A stretch of DNA of 64,000 bases from Paucisalibacillus algeriensis (GCF_000577245.1 NZ_CBYO010000022.1:1-64000), one strand, 5' to 3'. Positions 16,111-24,658 are shown, numbered from the stretch's first letter. Numbers and translations are program-made. The notes: generated by a model from the sequence alone, not told the origin.

Positions 16111-18462
16111 CTAGTGTAGTTCCATCTCTAGCTCTTCCACACGTTTTTCTACATACTTTGTATCCTTGTGGGCATAATAGGTTTCCGCTTTTTCTATGAT
16201 AACAGCAGTGTTATATTCCGGTATTCCTGCAAAACCTTCATAAACACCTTTGGGAATTAGGGAATTTCCTTCTGGCCAATGAACTTCTACATTTCCTGTC
16301 TTTACGGGTACAAATTTCGCACGACCAGTAAATGTTCCATACTGATTAAATGCAATTATCGCGTCGCCTTCTTTAATATTTAATTCTTTTGCATCTCTTT
16401 CATTTAGGAGGAGATCATAGCGATCTGCTGCATTAAATGGGTCCTTATCATCGTAAATCATCGAATTGAACTGCTTACCTCGTCTAGTAGTTACATAGAA
16501 ATGGCCTTCAGGTTTGCGGAGTTCTGGAATTTCTACAGTTATTAGATTACCTCTCCCGTCTGGTGTTGGGCATATTCCATCCTCACACAGCCACGCTCCA
16601 CCCCATTGGAATAAATCACCTTTATTTCTTAAGTTCTGAATTCCGTCATAGTTTGGTGCAGTTTTAGCAATTTCTTCTCGGATTTCATTTGCATTCTTAA
16701 AGTCTATTAAGTCTTTTTGTTCTGGTTTTACTCGTTTAGCTAAATCAATATAAATTTCCCACTCTGCTCTTGCTTCTTCCATTCTAGGACCCTTGATTTC
16801 TGGTGAGAAATATACCATTCTTTCCGTTGAGGTAGATGTTCCTCCACCAGGCTGTTCATATCTCGTCATTGCAGGAAGTACAAGTACTGCTTCCTTTGCA
16901 TCCAGTAGAGTAGAAGTATTCAAAATGATGTCTTGATGTACGCGCAACTCAATATTTTCTAAGGCTTCTGCTACAAAATCAGGGTCTGGCATTGTTTCGA
17001 GGAAGTTACCACCTGACATATAATAGAGTTTCAATTTACGTTCATGTTCTTCTGGTAAAAGTGCATTTTCTAGTGAGACACCTACAATATCACCTTGCCA
17101 TTCTGGAATTTCGAAGCCCCAGACCGCTTCCACCCGCTTCCTATTTTCCACATCCAATCCACCACCTGGTAAGGAGAATGGATCTGCCCCCATTTCACCT
17201 GAACCTTGGACACCTGAATGCCCACGAATTGGCATTAAACCACAATGCTCTCTCCCAAGAAATCCTCTTAACAATGCTAAATTCGCTACTTGTGATATAT
17301 TATCCGTTCCAAAGCGATGCTGTGTTAGTCCCATTGACCAAACAAACACTGCCGATTTAGAATTAGCTAGTAATCTAGCTAATTCTAGCATACGATCCCT
17401 AGAAATACCGGACGATTTTTCTAATTGCTCCCATTGATAAGCCGAAAGCTTTTCTCTTAATTCTTCAAGTCCATTAACATGCTTCTTAATAAATTCATGG
17501 TCTAGTGCTGAACCAGGTTGTTCCGCTTCCATTTCAAACCAGTGCTTCATTACCCCATGCATAAAGGCAATATCGCCACCAATATTCACCTGGTAAAAAT
17601 CATCCGCTATTTTTGTTCCGAATAAAGCAGATTCTGCAATAGAGGGTACCCAGTATTTATCCATTGCTGGCTCATGATATGGATTAATAATAATAATCTT
17701 CGTCCCTTTTCGTTTTGCTGCATACATATATTTCGTTGAAACAGGTTGATTATTAGCAGCTACCGACCCCCAGAATACTAAGACATCTGTCCCAATCCAG
17801 TCTTTATAATTACATGTGGAAGCTCCTACTCCAATGGAACGACTTAAAGCTGTTTTGGATGGGGAGTGACAGATTCTAGATGCGTTATCAACATTATTAA
17901 TTCCTAGAAAACGGGAAACTTTTCCTAGTGTGTAGTAAACTTCATTTGTTATTCCTCGAGATGTTGTATAAAAGGCTGCTTGCTTAGGATCAATCGATTT
18001 TAACTTTTCTGCAACTATATTTATTGCCTTATCCCAAGTAATACGAGTAAACTTACGGTCTCCTGGTTTTCTAATTAAAGGATATGGAATTCTCCCCAAT
18101 TGTCTTAGCTCTGTACTTTTCATTTTGCGAAGATCCCCAATGTCTCCGTGTAAGATATTTTCTTTAATTGGTCCTATTGTATTGAGACGTAATACATTAA
18201 GTCTAGTTGTGCAAACATGTGGACCTGTTAACGTTTGGTCTTTAAGACCTGATACCCCTAGTGCACACCCGTCACAAACACCTTGTGTAAGAATACGTGT
18301 GGCATAAGGTAAATTATCCTTATTTTCCCAAAAAACTCTCATGGTGTCTCGAATATGGTGTGGTTTAACTTTTCCTAAACCAAAAGGAACCTTACTAACC
18401 CAAAGCTTTGGATCGGGCTTCTTTGGTAATTTAATCGGGCCAGTATGTTTTGTTTTTCCCAT
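16111..18462 (-). CDS. FdhF/YdeP-family molybdopterin oxidoreductase (formate dehydrogenase alpha-like)
   Basis: The 783-residue DMSO-reductase-superfamily protein matches the FdhF/YdeP group. An N-terminal CDGC (Cys63, Cys66) and Cys84 probably form part of an Fe-S site. Cys198 in ASRICHSPSKTAL is the likely Mo ligand, so this is a Cys rather than Sec enzyme. Other visible features are KGTKIIIINPYHEP, PIRGHSGVQGSGEMG, and a C-terminal cofactor-capping domain (LLLNERDAKELNIKEGD, AGIPEYNTAV). No Tat signal is seen, so it is probably cytoplasmic. Coupled fdhD and mobA support a bis-MGD enzyme. Formate as substrate is inferred; YdeP relatives in enterics act in acid resistance. Confidence 0.88.
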   Translation of the reverse strand: MGKTKHTGPIKLPKKPDPKLWVSKVPFGLGKVKPHHIRDTMRVFWENKDNLPYATRILTQGVCDGCALGVSGLKDQTLTGPHVCTTRLNVLRLNTIGPIKENILHGDIGDLRKMKSTELRQLGRIPYPLIRKPGDRKFTRITWDKAINIVAEKLKSIDPKQAAFYTTSRGITNEVYYTLGKVSRFLGINNVDNASRICHSPSKTALSRSIGVGASTCNYKDWIGTDVLVFWGSVAANNQPVSTKYMYAAKRKGTKIIIINPYHEPAMDKYWVPSIAESALFGTKIADDFYQVNIGGDIAFMHGVMKHWFEMEAEQPGSALDHEFIKKHVNGLEELREKLSAYQWEQLEKSSGISRDRMLELARLLANSKSAVFVWSMGLTQHRFGTDNISQVANLALLRGFLGREHCGLMPIRGHSGVQGSGEMGADPFSLPGGGLDVENRKRVEAVWGFEIPEWQGDIVGVSLENALLPEEHERKLKLYYMSGGNFLETMPDPDFVAEALENIELRVHQDIILNTSTLLDAKEAVLVLPAMTRYEQPGGGTSTSTERMVYFSPEIKGPRMEEARAEWEIYIDLAKRVKPEQKDLIDFKNANEIREEIAKTAPNYDGIQNLRNKGDLFQWGGAWLCEDGICPTPDGRGNLITVEIPELRKPEGHFYVTTRRGKQFNSMIYDDKDPFNAADRYDLLLNERDAKELNIKEGDAIIAFNQYGTFTGRAKFVPVKTGNVEVHWPEGNSLIPKGVYEGFAGIPEYNTAVIIEKAETYYAHKDTKYVEKRVEELEMELH

Positions 18463-18545
18463 TCCCTTCCCCTCCTAACAAATACAATTAACCTTTTGTA
18501 CTGCATATGCTTTTAAAGCCATATTTTCATTATATTCTGTCATTA

Positions 18546-18574
18546 ATTGTACCACGAAACCGCTTACACTCCAA
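18546..18574 (-). promoter_or_regulatory. Putative promoter of the fdhF-moaB gene run
   Basis: On the minus strand an extended -10 (TG-G-TACAAT, -10 at 18546-18551) lies 17 bases from a poor -35 (TTGGAG, 18569-18574). The weak -35 overlaps one edge of a perfect palindrome at 18572-18593, which suggests an activator- or repressor-controlled promoter. Confidence 0.5.
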
Positions 18575-18593
18575 TGATAAATCTTTATCATTG
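18572..18593. promoter_or_regulatory. 22-bp perfect palindrome, candidate operator
   Basis: Arms CAATGATAAA and TTTATCATTG flank a TC spacer. The core TGATAAA-TC-TTTATCA resembles a Fur-type 7-1-7 site but has a 2-base centre, so another regulator is equally possible, including the adjacent XRE-cupin protein. Its overlap with the -35 of the fdhF promoter supports a regulatory role. Confidence 0.55.
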
Positions 18594-18682
18594 AGATTCT
18601 TTCTGTTGTTATATGTAAACATATTTAAATAAGCTTTTATAACCATAGAAAATGGGATAATTTCACCTAACTTTCAATAAAA

Positions 18683-18703
18683 AAAGCCCTTTTATAGGAC
18701 TTT
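18683..18703 (-). terminator. Terminator of the XRE-cupin gene
   Basis: On the minus strand AAAGTCC pairs with GGGCTTT (one G-U pair) and is followed by a run of T. It lies 10 bases after the regulator's stop codon, so the regulator is probably transcribed separately from fdhF. Confidence 0.75.
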
Positions 18704-18712
18704 GCTTACTTT

Positions 18713-19273
18713 CTATAATGGATTATCAATAAAGAACGTTAGTACTTTTGCTTCATTTTCATCAACAGGAATAAATAAATGTGGCTTTGAGCCTTGAAAA
18801 CATGCACTATCTCCCTTTTCCATGAAATACTTTCTCCCATCATACGAGAGATATATCGAACCTTCCAAGACAAAAATAAATTCGTCTTGAGAATGTGTAT
18901 AGGAATCTTCCCTTAAATTTAGATTTTTTGGAGTAACATGCACAATGGTTGGTTCAAAGCCAGATAATGAAGATCGGTTAGCAAGCAACTCGTACGAATA
19001 TCCCATATTTTCATCTCCAATTCTTGCTCTTCTATTATCTTTTGGTAAAAATACCAAGTCCTGTTCTTCCCGATCATCAATTAACCATGAGAGAGAAACT
19101 TCAAGTGCTTCACTTATTTTAGAAAGAGTGGCAACTGCTGATGCTGTTTGACCATTCTCTATTTTGGATAACATACTTTTTGAAATACCTGATAGATCAG
19201 CAACCTGTTGTTGGGTTAGTTTTTTACGCAAACGCATTTCTTTTATTTTTTTTCCGATTGTTTCAAGATTAAT
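18713..19273 (-). CDS. XRE-family regulator with C-terminal cupin sensor, ATT start
   Basis: The N-terminal about 70 residues form an HTH_3 domain (LTQQQVADLSGISKSMLSKIENGQ). The C-terminal part is a cupin barrel (FIFVLEGSIYLSYDGRKYFMEKGDSACFQGSKPHLF). The first ATG would cut off helix 1. The frame is open upstream to ATT (19271-19273), giving the expected N-terminus NLETIGKKIKEMRLRKKLT, with AGGGGAG 7-8 bases before it and a sigma-A promoter 40 bases further. Relatives sense small molecules and control nearby metabolic genes, so fdhF downstream is a candidate target. The ligand is unknown. Confidence 0.85.
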   Translation of the reverse strand: MNLETIGKKIKEMRLRKKLTQQQVADLSGISKSMLSKIENGQTASAVATLSKISEALEVSLSWLIDDREEQDLVFLPKDNRRARIGDENMGYSYELLANRSSLSGFEPTIVHVTPKNLNLREDSYTHSQDEFIFVLEGSIYLSYDGRKYFMEKGDSACFQGSKPHLFIPVDENEAKVLTFFIDNPL

Positions 19274-19314
19274 TGTATTTCTCCCCTCTCTGGTTGACGA
19301 ACAATATTTCTTTT

Positions 19315-19344
19315 ATAATAGATTAGTGATATAAAAATAGTCAA
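19315..19344 (-). promoter_or_regulatory. Sigma-A promoter of the XRE-cupin gene
   Basis: On the minus strand TTGACT (19339-19344) and TATTAT (19315-19320) are spaced by 18 bases. The start of transcription would fall near 19308, upstream of the proposed ATT start at 19273. This supports the longer regulator reading frame. Confidence 0.6.
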
Positions 19345-19495
19345 GATACGTTACTTAGTTGTTAATTAACTTTTACTTGAGGTTTCTCCAACACCGATAC
19401 ATATAAAATACGGAAACCACCAGCTCATAATTTCACCTGCCAGAATAAACGATAGATGAATAACAATCCAAAGTTAAACGAAAAGTGGATACTTT

Positions 19496-19627
19496 CTACC
19501 TACATACACTAGTATTAAAAAAGATAAATAGAACTAGTTGCAAAACAAGGATTAACGTAACCATAATTAATTGGATAGTCGTTTTTTCTTGTCTAATTGC
19601 TTCAATATCATTATGTTTTTTATTCAC
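19496..19627 (-). CDS. Possible coupled small membrane protein, perhaps frameshifted
   Basis: A GTG start overlaps the stop of the pentapeptide gene (GTGA). The 43-codon frame has a charged N-terminus (NKKHNDIEAIRQEKTT) and one hydrophobic helix, QLIMVTLILVLQLVLFIF. After a run of six T the frame ends quickly. With one T fewer it would continue as LILVYVGRKYPLFV, and a further frame nearby encodes more hydrophobic sequence. It may be a decayed or sequencing-shifted membrane protein. The rest of this spacer (19345-19495) holds no other gene I can support. Confidence 0.35.
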   Translation of the reverse strand: MNKKHNDIEAIRQEKTTIQLIMVTLILVLQLVLFIFFNTSVCR

Positions 19628-20430
19628 CAATGGCTTGGTTTTGTTAAATTACTTGGTATTTTAGTATGTGCATCTCCAACTGCAGAATTGATTTGTGACT
19701 GTGTAAGAAAGAGTACTGTTGCCAAGTTAGCTCCTCTTAAATCTGCATCCCTAAGGTCCGCACCAATAAGATCAGCCTTTCTCAAGTCACTCTGACGTAG
19801 ATCTGATGCTATCATTAGTTTTCCTCGTAAATCTTCCCCTTGTAAGTTTAATCCTCTTAAGTTTGCTCCTATGTAGTCTGAATTCTTCTGTATTCTATTC
19901 TTTTTTCTTTTTATTACAATATCAGCTCTATAGGCTTTGCTTGAATTTATTAACAACTTGTTGACTTTATTTCGGTGTGCTGTGATATCTAGTTCTAAAA
20001 TTTCTTTTGGATTTTTTTCGGTTAGCTCAACGGTTTCTTCGAACATTTTTTGTAAGCTATCATGGAACGATTCAGTCTCCTTTAAAGTTAGTGTCTGTTG
20101 AAGATACCAAAGAATTTCATGTAGTTGATGAACAAGCGGAAATACAGCAAACATCTCATCAGCATGTTGGGCATTCTCTCGCCATTCTTTACCATGGTAT
20201 ATAGTCTGCGAAACATGTTGTCCAGCCCCAAAACACTCATATGATACACAACCACGAAATCCTTTCTCTCTCAATGTGTCATGTATTGAACACAAATTAT
20301 TCGAACATAAGTTTTGGCAAGGTACTCCCCCGTCCTTGTCGAAAGGAAAATCCGCTGATTTTCCATACGGCAATGCAACACAACACAACCCAAAGCAATT
20401 TTTACAATCTGAGTTTAGATTCTTATTCAT
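19624..20430 (-). CDS. Pentapeptide-repeat protein with Cys-rich N-terminal domain
   Basis: The 268-residue protein has two parts. The N-terminal about 75 residues hold many cysteines (CKNCFGLCC, GVPCQNLCSNNLCSIH, FRGCVSYECFGAGQ), a layout like YkgJ-type metal/Fe-S clusters. The C-terminal part (about 190-240) has pentapeptide repeats of the A(D/N)LRG/L type (GANLRGLNLQGEDLRG, SDLRQSDLRKADLIGADLRDADLRGANL). These form a right-handed quadrilateral helix. Such fusions occur in Bacillaceae and actinobacteria without known function. It ends PSHW and overlaps a small GTG-start ORF. Confidence 0.85.
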   Translation of the reverse strand: MNKNLNSDCKNCFGLCCVALPYGKSADFPFDKDGGVPCQNLCSNNLCSIHDTLREKGFRGCVSYECFGAGQHVSQTIYHGKEWRENAQHADEMFAVFPLVHQLHEILWYLQQTLTLKETESFHDSLQKMFEETVELTEKNPKEILELDITAHRNKVNKLLINSSKAYRADIVIKRKKNRIQKNSDYIGANLRGLNLQGEDLRGKLMIASDLRQSDLRKADLIGADLRDADLRGANLATVLFLTQSQINSAVGDAHTKIPSNLTKPSHW

Positions 20431-20597
20431 GATTAAACACTTCCTGTTTTTATCAATATAATGTATATAAAAAGCAGCATACTAATAGTTACCATTTATT
20501 TTAACACAAACATTCAGAATCCCATGTAATATCATTAAAGAATACATACTTTTAGGTGCAATTAGAAATAAAAACGACTACAAGCAATGGTACTGCG

Positions 20598-20630
20598 CCC
20601 AAAAATTAGAATAAAAAATCTATTTTTGGG
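20598..20630. other. Inverted repeat in the spacer after HMG-CoA lyase
   Basis: CCCAAAAATTAGA and TCTATTTTTGGG pair with one bulge around an A-rich loop. It is downstream of the HMG-CoA lyase gene on the minus strand but lacks a following U tract, so it is only a possible terminator. The rest of 20431-20718 shows no gene. Confidence 0.4.
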
Positions 20631-20718
20631 GAATCACCACCAATTTTGTAGTCATTTTAAGATTCTTATAGTATCAACAATAATTAAGGATATTGTTATA
20701 ATTCAATAAACCTATCAC

Positions 20719-21624
20719 TTAAGCCGTTCCTTCTATATAGGCTAATGAACGACTCGGAAGCTTTTTTCCTAATTTATTTTGAATAAAGATAGAAGCATCT
20801 TGAATCTTTTTATCTTTAATCCCGGTGCAAATTCCTAATCCATGCAACAAATATAAAACATCATTTGTAGCTACATTCCCAGCAGCACCTGGTGCATAAG
20901 GACAGCCACCAAGCCCTCCAATGGATGTATCAAATCTAGTAATACCGTAGTTTAAGGCAGTCATTATATTTGCAATTGCCATTCCTCTTGTATCGTGAAA
21001 GTGCATAATAATTTTTTCTTTAGGGAATCGCTTAAGAATTTCTTCTAGTAGCATTTCAACTTGTGAAGGGACTGCAGAACCTATAGTATCTCCAAGTGAA
21101 ATATCGTCAACCCCATCCGCGATCAATTGGTCAAACACGCGCAATACTTGATTGGGATTAATTCTTCCCTCAAATGGACAGTCAAAAACTGTAGACACAT
21201 ACCCAGTCACTTTTTTCCCTTCTTTCTTTGCCTCTGTGATTACTTGTTTCAATACCGGATATGTTTCCACAATTGACTTATTAATGTTATTTTGGTTATG
21301 TGTTTCACTAGCTGACATAAAAACAGATGCGCCATCAATTCCTGCTTCTAATGCATTCTCAAGTCCTCTCATGTTGGGGACAAGTGCAGAATATAATACA
21401 TTTGGATTTCGCTTTATCCTCTTTCCTACTTCCTTGGCATCAGCTAAGGCTCGGATCCATTTCGGATTAACAAAAGAAGAATACTCAATTTCCTTTATTC
21501 CCGTGTTCGAAAGCATATCAATCCATGCTACTTTATCATCGGTTGAAATAAATTGTTTCTCATTTTGTAAACCATCACGTGGTCCAACTTCTTTTAACGT
21601 CACTAAATCTGGCCATTTTCCCAC
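20719..21624 (-). CDS. Hydroxymethylglutaryl-CoA lyase (YngG/MvaB)
   Basis: The 301-residue TIM-barrel enzyme has family signatures: VGPRDGLQNE with the catalytic Arg-Asp, MSASETHNQNN, GYVSTVFDCPFEGR, LGDTIGSA, MHFHDTRGMA (metal-binding His-x-His) and GGLGGCPYAPGAAGN with the catalytic Cys. It cleaves HMG-CoA to acetyl-CoA and acetoacetate, the last step of leucine catabolism. Other leucine-degradation genes (the yng cluster of B. subtilis) are not adjacent, so the gene stands alone here. A strong promoter and a palindrome lie upstream. Confidence 0.93.
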   Translation of the reverse strand: MGKWPDLVTLKEVGPRDGLQNEKQFISTDDKVAWIDMLSNTGIKEIEYSSFVNPKWIRALADAKEVGKRIKRNPNVLYSALVPNMRGLENALEAGIDGASVFMSASETHNQNNINKSIVETYPVLKQVITEAKKEGKKVTGYVSTVFDCPFEGRINPNQVLRVFDQLIADGVDDISLGDTIGSAVPSQVEMLLEEILKRFPKEKIIMHFHDTRGMAIANIMTALNYGITRFDTSIGGLGGCPYAPGAAGNVATNDVLYLLHGLGICTGIKDKKIQDASIFIQNKLGKKLPSRSLAYIEGTA

Positions 21625-21767
21625 GAATTTCCCTCCTTACCTTTGTATTCATTCCATCAAACCTCTGAAGAATGCGCTTTCGCCAGTATAGAAAAAAATT
21701 TATATTATACAATATGAAAATAAGTATAGAATCGTTTATTTAAGCTTATTCAATTTAGTGTCACCTT

Positions 21768-21784
21768 ATTCAACTTTGTTGAAT
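21768..21784. promoter_or_regulatory. 17-bp palindrome over the HMG-CoA lyase transcription start
   Basis: ATTCAAC-TTT-GTTGAAT is a perfect inverted repeat lying just downstream of the -10 box, where a repressor would block initiation. A similar half site (CTTATTCAAT) lies about 20 bases further. A TetR- or MerR-type regulator of fatty/branched-chain catabolism is plausible but unproven. Confidence 0.55.
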
Positions 21785-21786
21785 TT

Positions 21787-21815
21787 AGTTTAACGAAGTA
21801 CCACCGTATTGTCAA
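21787..21815 (-). promoter_or_regulatory. Sigma-A promoter of the HMG-CoA lyase gene
   Basis: On the minus strand TTGACA (21810-21815) is followed after exactly 17 bases by TAAACT (21787-21792). This is the only strong promoter in the 384-base divergent spacer 21625-22008. The prfC promoter on the other strand is not obvious. Confidence 0.7.
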
Positions 21816-22008
21816 CTGTATGAATCATTTAACAATACACGACTACCCGTCCTCAACATTCCTATTTAACTTATGGAACCAATTACTCAACTATGCAAAC
21901 TCAAAATGAATATAGTATTATAGGAAAGTGCCTAACCGCCTTCGCAGAATTGCAATGGGTGACAGACGCTCAAAATTATGTGAATTTTATTTTGGAGAGG
22001 AATTATTT

Positions 22009-23595
22009 ATGACCATTAAAGACGAAGTTTCAAAACGAAAGACGTTTGCAATTATATCTCACCCGGATGCTGGGAAAACAACACTAACAGAAAAACTATT
22101 ACTATATGGAAACCTAATACGTTCTGCAGGTACTGTAAAAGGTAAAAAATCTGGAAAATTTGCTACCTCAGATTGGATGGAAATCGAGAAACAACGTGGT
22201 ATTTCTGTTACATCCAGTGTTATGAATTTCCCTTACAAGGATTTTCATGTAAATATTCTCGATACCCCTGGACATGAGGACTTTAGTGAGGACACCTATC
22301 GTACATTAACTGCTGTTGATAGTGTGGTCATGATTATTGATTCCGTTAAGGGAATTGAAGCCCAAACAATTAAGTTATTTAAAGTATGTCGTATGCGGGG
22401 TATTCCTATTTTTACTTTTATAAATAAATTAGACCGTGAAGGTAGAGAGCCTCTTGAACTATTAGAGGAAATAGAAGAAGTTTTAGAAATTGAAACCTAC
22501 CCAATGAACTGGCCAGTAGGTATGGGAAAACGGTTCCGTGGAATTTTTGACCGTGCCAATGAACAATTTATTAAATTTAATGGAAACGAAGAAGAAACAC
22601 ATATCCCATATGACGAGTTGGATAACCCAGATTATCAAGATATTACGAATTCACTTGAGTTTAGTGCAGCAAAAGAGGAACTCGAATTATTAGATGAAGC
22701 TGGTGACCAATTTTCAATGGAAGCTGTAATAAACGGGGAACAAACACCCGTATTTTTTGGAAGTGCATTAGCTCCTTTCGGTGTACATGACTTTTTTGAT
22801 ACCTTTATTACACTTGCACCAACTCCAGGTCCACGTAGATCAACTGAAGGTGTTGTTACACCATCCGACTCGAACTTCTCGGGTTTTATCTTTAAAATTC
22901 AAGCTAATATGAATCCAGCCCACCGTGACAGAATTGCATTTGTTCGGATATGCTCTGGTAAATTTGAGCGAGGAATGAGTGTGAAACTATCTCGTACCGG
23001 AAAAACATTTAAACTTTCTCAATCACAACAAATTGTTGCCTCATCACGAGATACAATTGATGAAGCATACGCAGGGGATATAATAGGAATTTATGATCCA
23101 AACGCTTACCAAATAGGCGATACTTTATTAGAGGGAAAAACAGACTTTGAGTTTGATGAACTTCCAAAATTCCCACCTGAGCTATTTAAAAAAGTAATGG
23201 CAAAAAATGTTATGAAATCCAAGCAGTTTAAAAAAGGAATTGAACAGCTCGTACAGGAGGGTGCGATTCAATTATTTAAAGACAAACGGACTGAATCCTA
23301 CATTATAGGAGCAGTCGGTGAACTTCAATATGAAGTATTTAAATACCGGATGGAAAATGAATACAACGTGGAAGTAATGTTCGAATCTATTGGTGAAAGA
23401 ATTCCACGTTGGTTGAAAACAGAACAAGTAAAAGAATCATTATTTGATGACCGTAATTTGCTAGTTCGAGACCGTGAAGACAATTATCTCGTTCTTTTCC
23501 GAAATGAATTTGCCTTGAATTGGTTTAGAGATAACCATAAAGACATTGAGTTAATTGATTTATTTGAGATAAATTCCTATGGACAGGTCAAATAA
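22009..23595 (+). CDS. prfC: Peptide chain release factor 3 (RF3)
   Basis: The 528-residue translational GTPase has G1 [15 protein letters not shown], switch [19 protein letters not shown]4 FINKLDRE and [15 protein letters not shown], then the RF3-specific [16 protein letters not shown]-type region and C-terminal domain III. The closest class is RF3 rather than EF-G by length and by [20 protein letters not shown]. The ATG at 22009 has GGAGAGG 8 bases before it; an upstream in-frame ATG has none. RF3 recycles RF1/RF2 from the ribosome. B. subtilis 168 lacks a classical prfC, as far as I recall, but other Bacillaceae have it. Confidence 0.92.
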   Translation: MTIKDEVSKRKTFAIISHPDAGKTTLTEKLLLYGNLIRSAGTVKGKKSGKFATSDWMEIEKQRGISVTSSVMNFPYKDFHVNILDTPGHEDFSEDTYRTLTAVDSVVMIIDSVKGIEAQTIKLFKVCRMRGIPIFTFINKLDREGREPLELLEEIEEVLEIETYPMNWPVGMGKRFRGIFDRANEQFIKFNGNEEETHIPYDELDNPDYQDITNSLEFSAAKEELELLDEAGDQFSMEAVINGEQTPVFFGSALAPFGVHDFFDTFITLAPTPGPRRSTEGVVTPSDSNFSGFIFKIQANMNPAHRDRIAFVRICSGKFERGMSVKLSRTGKTFKLSQSQQIVASSRDTIDEAYAGDIIGIYDPNAYQIGDTLLEGKTDFEFDELPKFPPELFKKVMAKNVMKSKQFKKGIEQLVQEGAIQLFKDKRTESYIIGAVGELQYEVFKYRMENEYNVEVMFESIGERIPRWLKTEQVKESLFDDRNLLVRDREDNYLVLFRNEFALNWFRDNHKDIELIDLFEINSYGQVK

Positions 23596-23604
23596 GTTAA
23601 GCAA

Positions 23605-23633
23605 ATGGAGCAAGGCTTCTAGCCCTGCTCCAT
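23605..23633. terminator. Terminator between convergent prfC and kinase-like genes
   Basis: ATGGAGCAAGGCT pairs with AGCCCTGCTCCAT with one mismatch. It overlaps the last codons of the minus-strand gene and lies 10 bases after the prfC stop. Confidence 0.65.
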
Positions 23634-24482
23634 ATTACTTTTCCAATGATTGTAAAACTCCTGTACGCTTGAATAACGTTTGTTTCTATCCTTTTCAACT
23701 GCTTTAAGTGCTACATCGTATAAATACCTCGACGCTTCCCATTTGTCAAAGGAACGGTTTAATTCACCACCAAATAATCCAAAGCAGATAGCCCCCATAT
23801 TAAACACATTGGTTCTTTCATCTATGATTGCATGACGTTCAAACTCTTCCGGAGACATGAATCGAGAAGATCCCCACATTCGTCCCATCTGGTTATAAAA
23901 AGGTTTCTTTTGATACAAATCGATATCACAGATTTTAATTAGATTATTTTTAAAATCATATAAGATACTACCATCATAGAAATCAATCGCAACATAGTTA
24001 TTCTCTTCAACATGAACATGAAAATCAAAGATAGTATTCATTGCTTCTAATCGATACTTTAAGGGCAATTTTCTAAATCTAAAATAAGGTGAATCAGGAT
24101 GTTCATATTTATAAGGTGGTGGGAATTCCCAATGATTATGCAACGTTTCTCCATCGAACCAATCAAAAAGGAGAGCAAATCCATCTTCTGTCTCAAAACA
24201 ATCCAGTAAATCAACCAAATGTGGGTGTTTTAAGTCAGAATATAATCGCACTGATTTTTTTAAATGACGGATTGCAATGTCAGGTTCTACCGCTGAATTT
24301 TTCGTCTTTGCTCCAGCATATTTTATAAAACGTCTTTTACCATTGATTTCAATACCAAAGCAAATATTACCAGAATCCTGCTGGTCAAATACTGAAAATA
24401 CCTTTCCAATTCTCTCTAACCAAGAAAAGTCTTGATCCTCTTTCAATTCTAATTTAATACTATTAATCATTTTCTTTATCAT
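23619..24482 (-). CDS. Atypical protein kinase-like protein
   Basis: The 287-residue protein has a eukaryotic-like kinase fold: an N-lobe with GKRRFIKYAGAK (likely the ATP-anchoring Lys), a HPHLVDLLDCFETEDGFALLFDWFDGE hinge region, and a C-lobe. The catalytic loop reads VAIDFYDGSILYD, in which Asp is kept but the usual Lys and Asn are Tyr and Ser. The DFG position reads CDIDLYQ. The activation/APE region appears as GSSRFMSPEEF. It may therefore be a weak kinase or pseudokinase, or an aminoglycoside-phosphotransferase-like enzyme. The start is uncertain between two Met codons 12 bases apart. A small membrane protein gene lies 17 bases upstream. Confidence 0.75.
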   Translation of the reverse strand: MIKKMINSIKLELKEDQDFSWLERIGKVFSVFDQQDSGNICFGIEINGKRRFIKYAGAKTKNSAVEPDIAIRHLKKSVRLYSDLKHPHLVDLLDCFETEDGFALLFDWFDGETLHNHWEFPPPYKYEHPDSPYFRFRKLPLKYRLEAMNTIFDFHVHVEENNYVAIDFYDGSILYDFKNNLIKICDIDLYQKKPFYNQMGRMWGSSRFMSPEEFERHAIIDERTNVFNMGAICFGLFGGELNRSFDKWEASRYLYDVALKAVEKDRNKRYSSVQEFYNHWKSNMEQG

Positions 24483-24499
24483 CCTTAATCTTACCTTTA

Positions 24500-24658
24500 C
24501 TATTTCTTATTTGCTTCAATCATGTAAACTATGGTTGAGAACAAAAATCCTACCCCTAGTCCTATGAACAATCCTGCAACTAAATTTTCCATTGCCATTC
24601 CAATCCCTATGCCAATAAACAAACCTGCAGGAACCAACATATTATTTCTATGATTCAT
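24500..24658 (-). CDS. Small Gly-rich two-helix membrane protein
   Basis: The 52-residue product has two hydrophobic stretches with repeated glycines (PAGLFIGIGIGMAMENLVAG and LFIGLGVGFLFSTIVYMIEA) and ends NKK. The Met after AAAGGGGAG is used; the longer frame adds nine codons without a better site. It is probably co-transcribed with the kinase-like gene 17 bases downstream. I do not recognise a named family. Confidence 0.7.
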   Translation of the reverse strand: MNHRNNMLVPAGLFIGIGIGMAMENLVAGLFIGLGVGFLFSTIVYMIEANKK

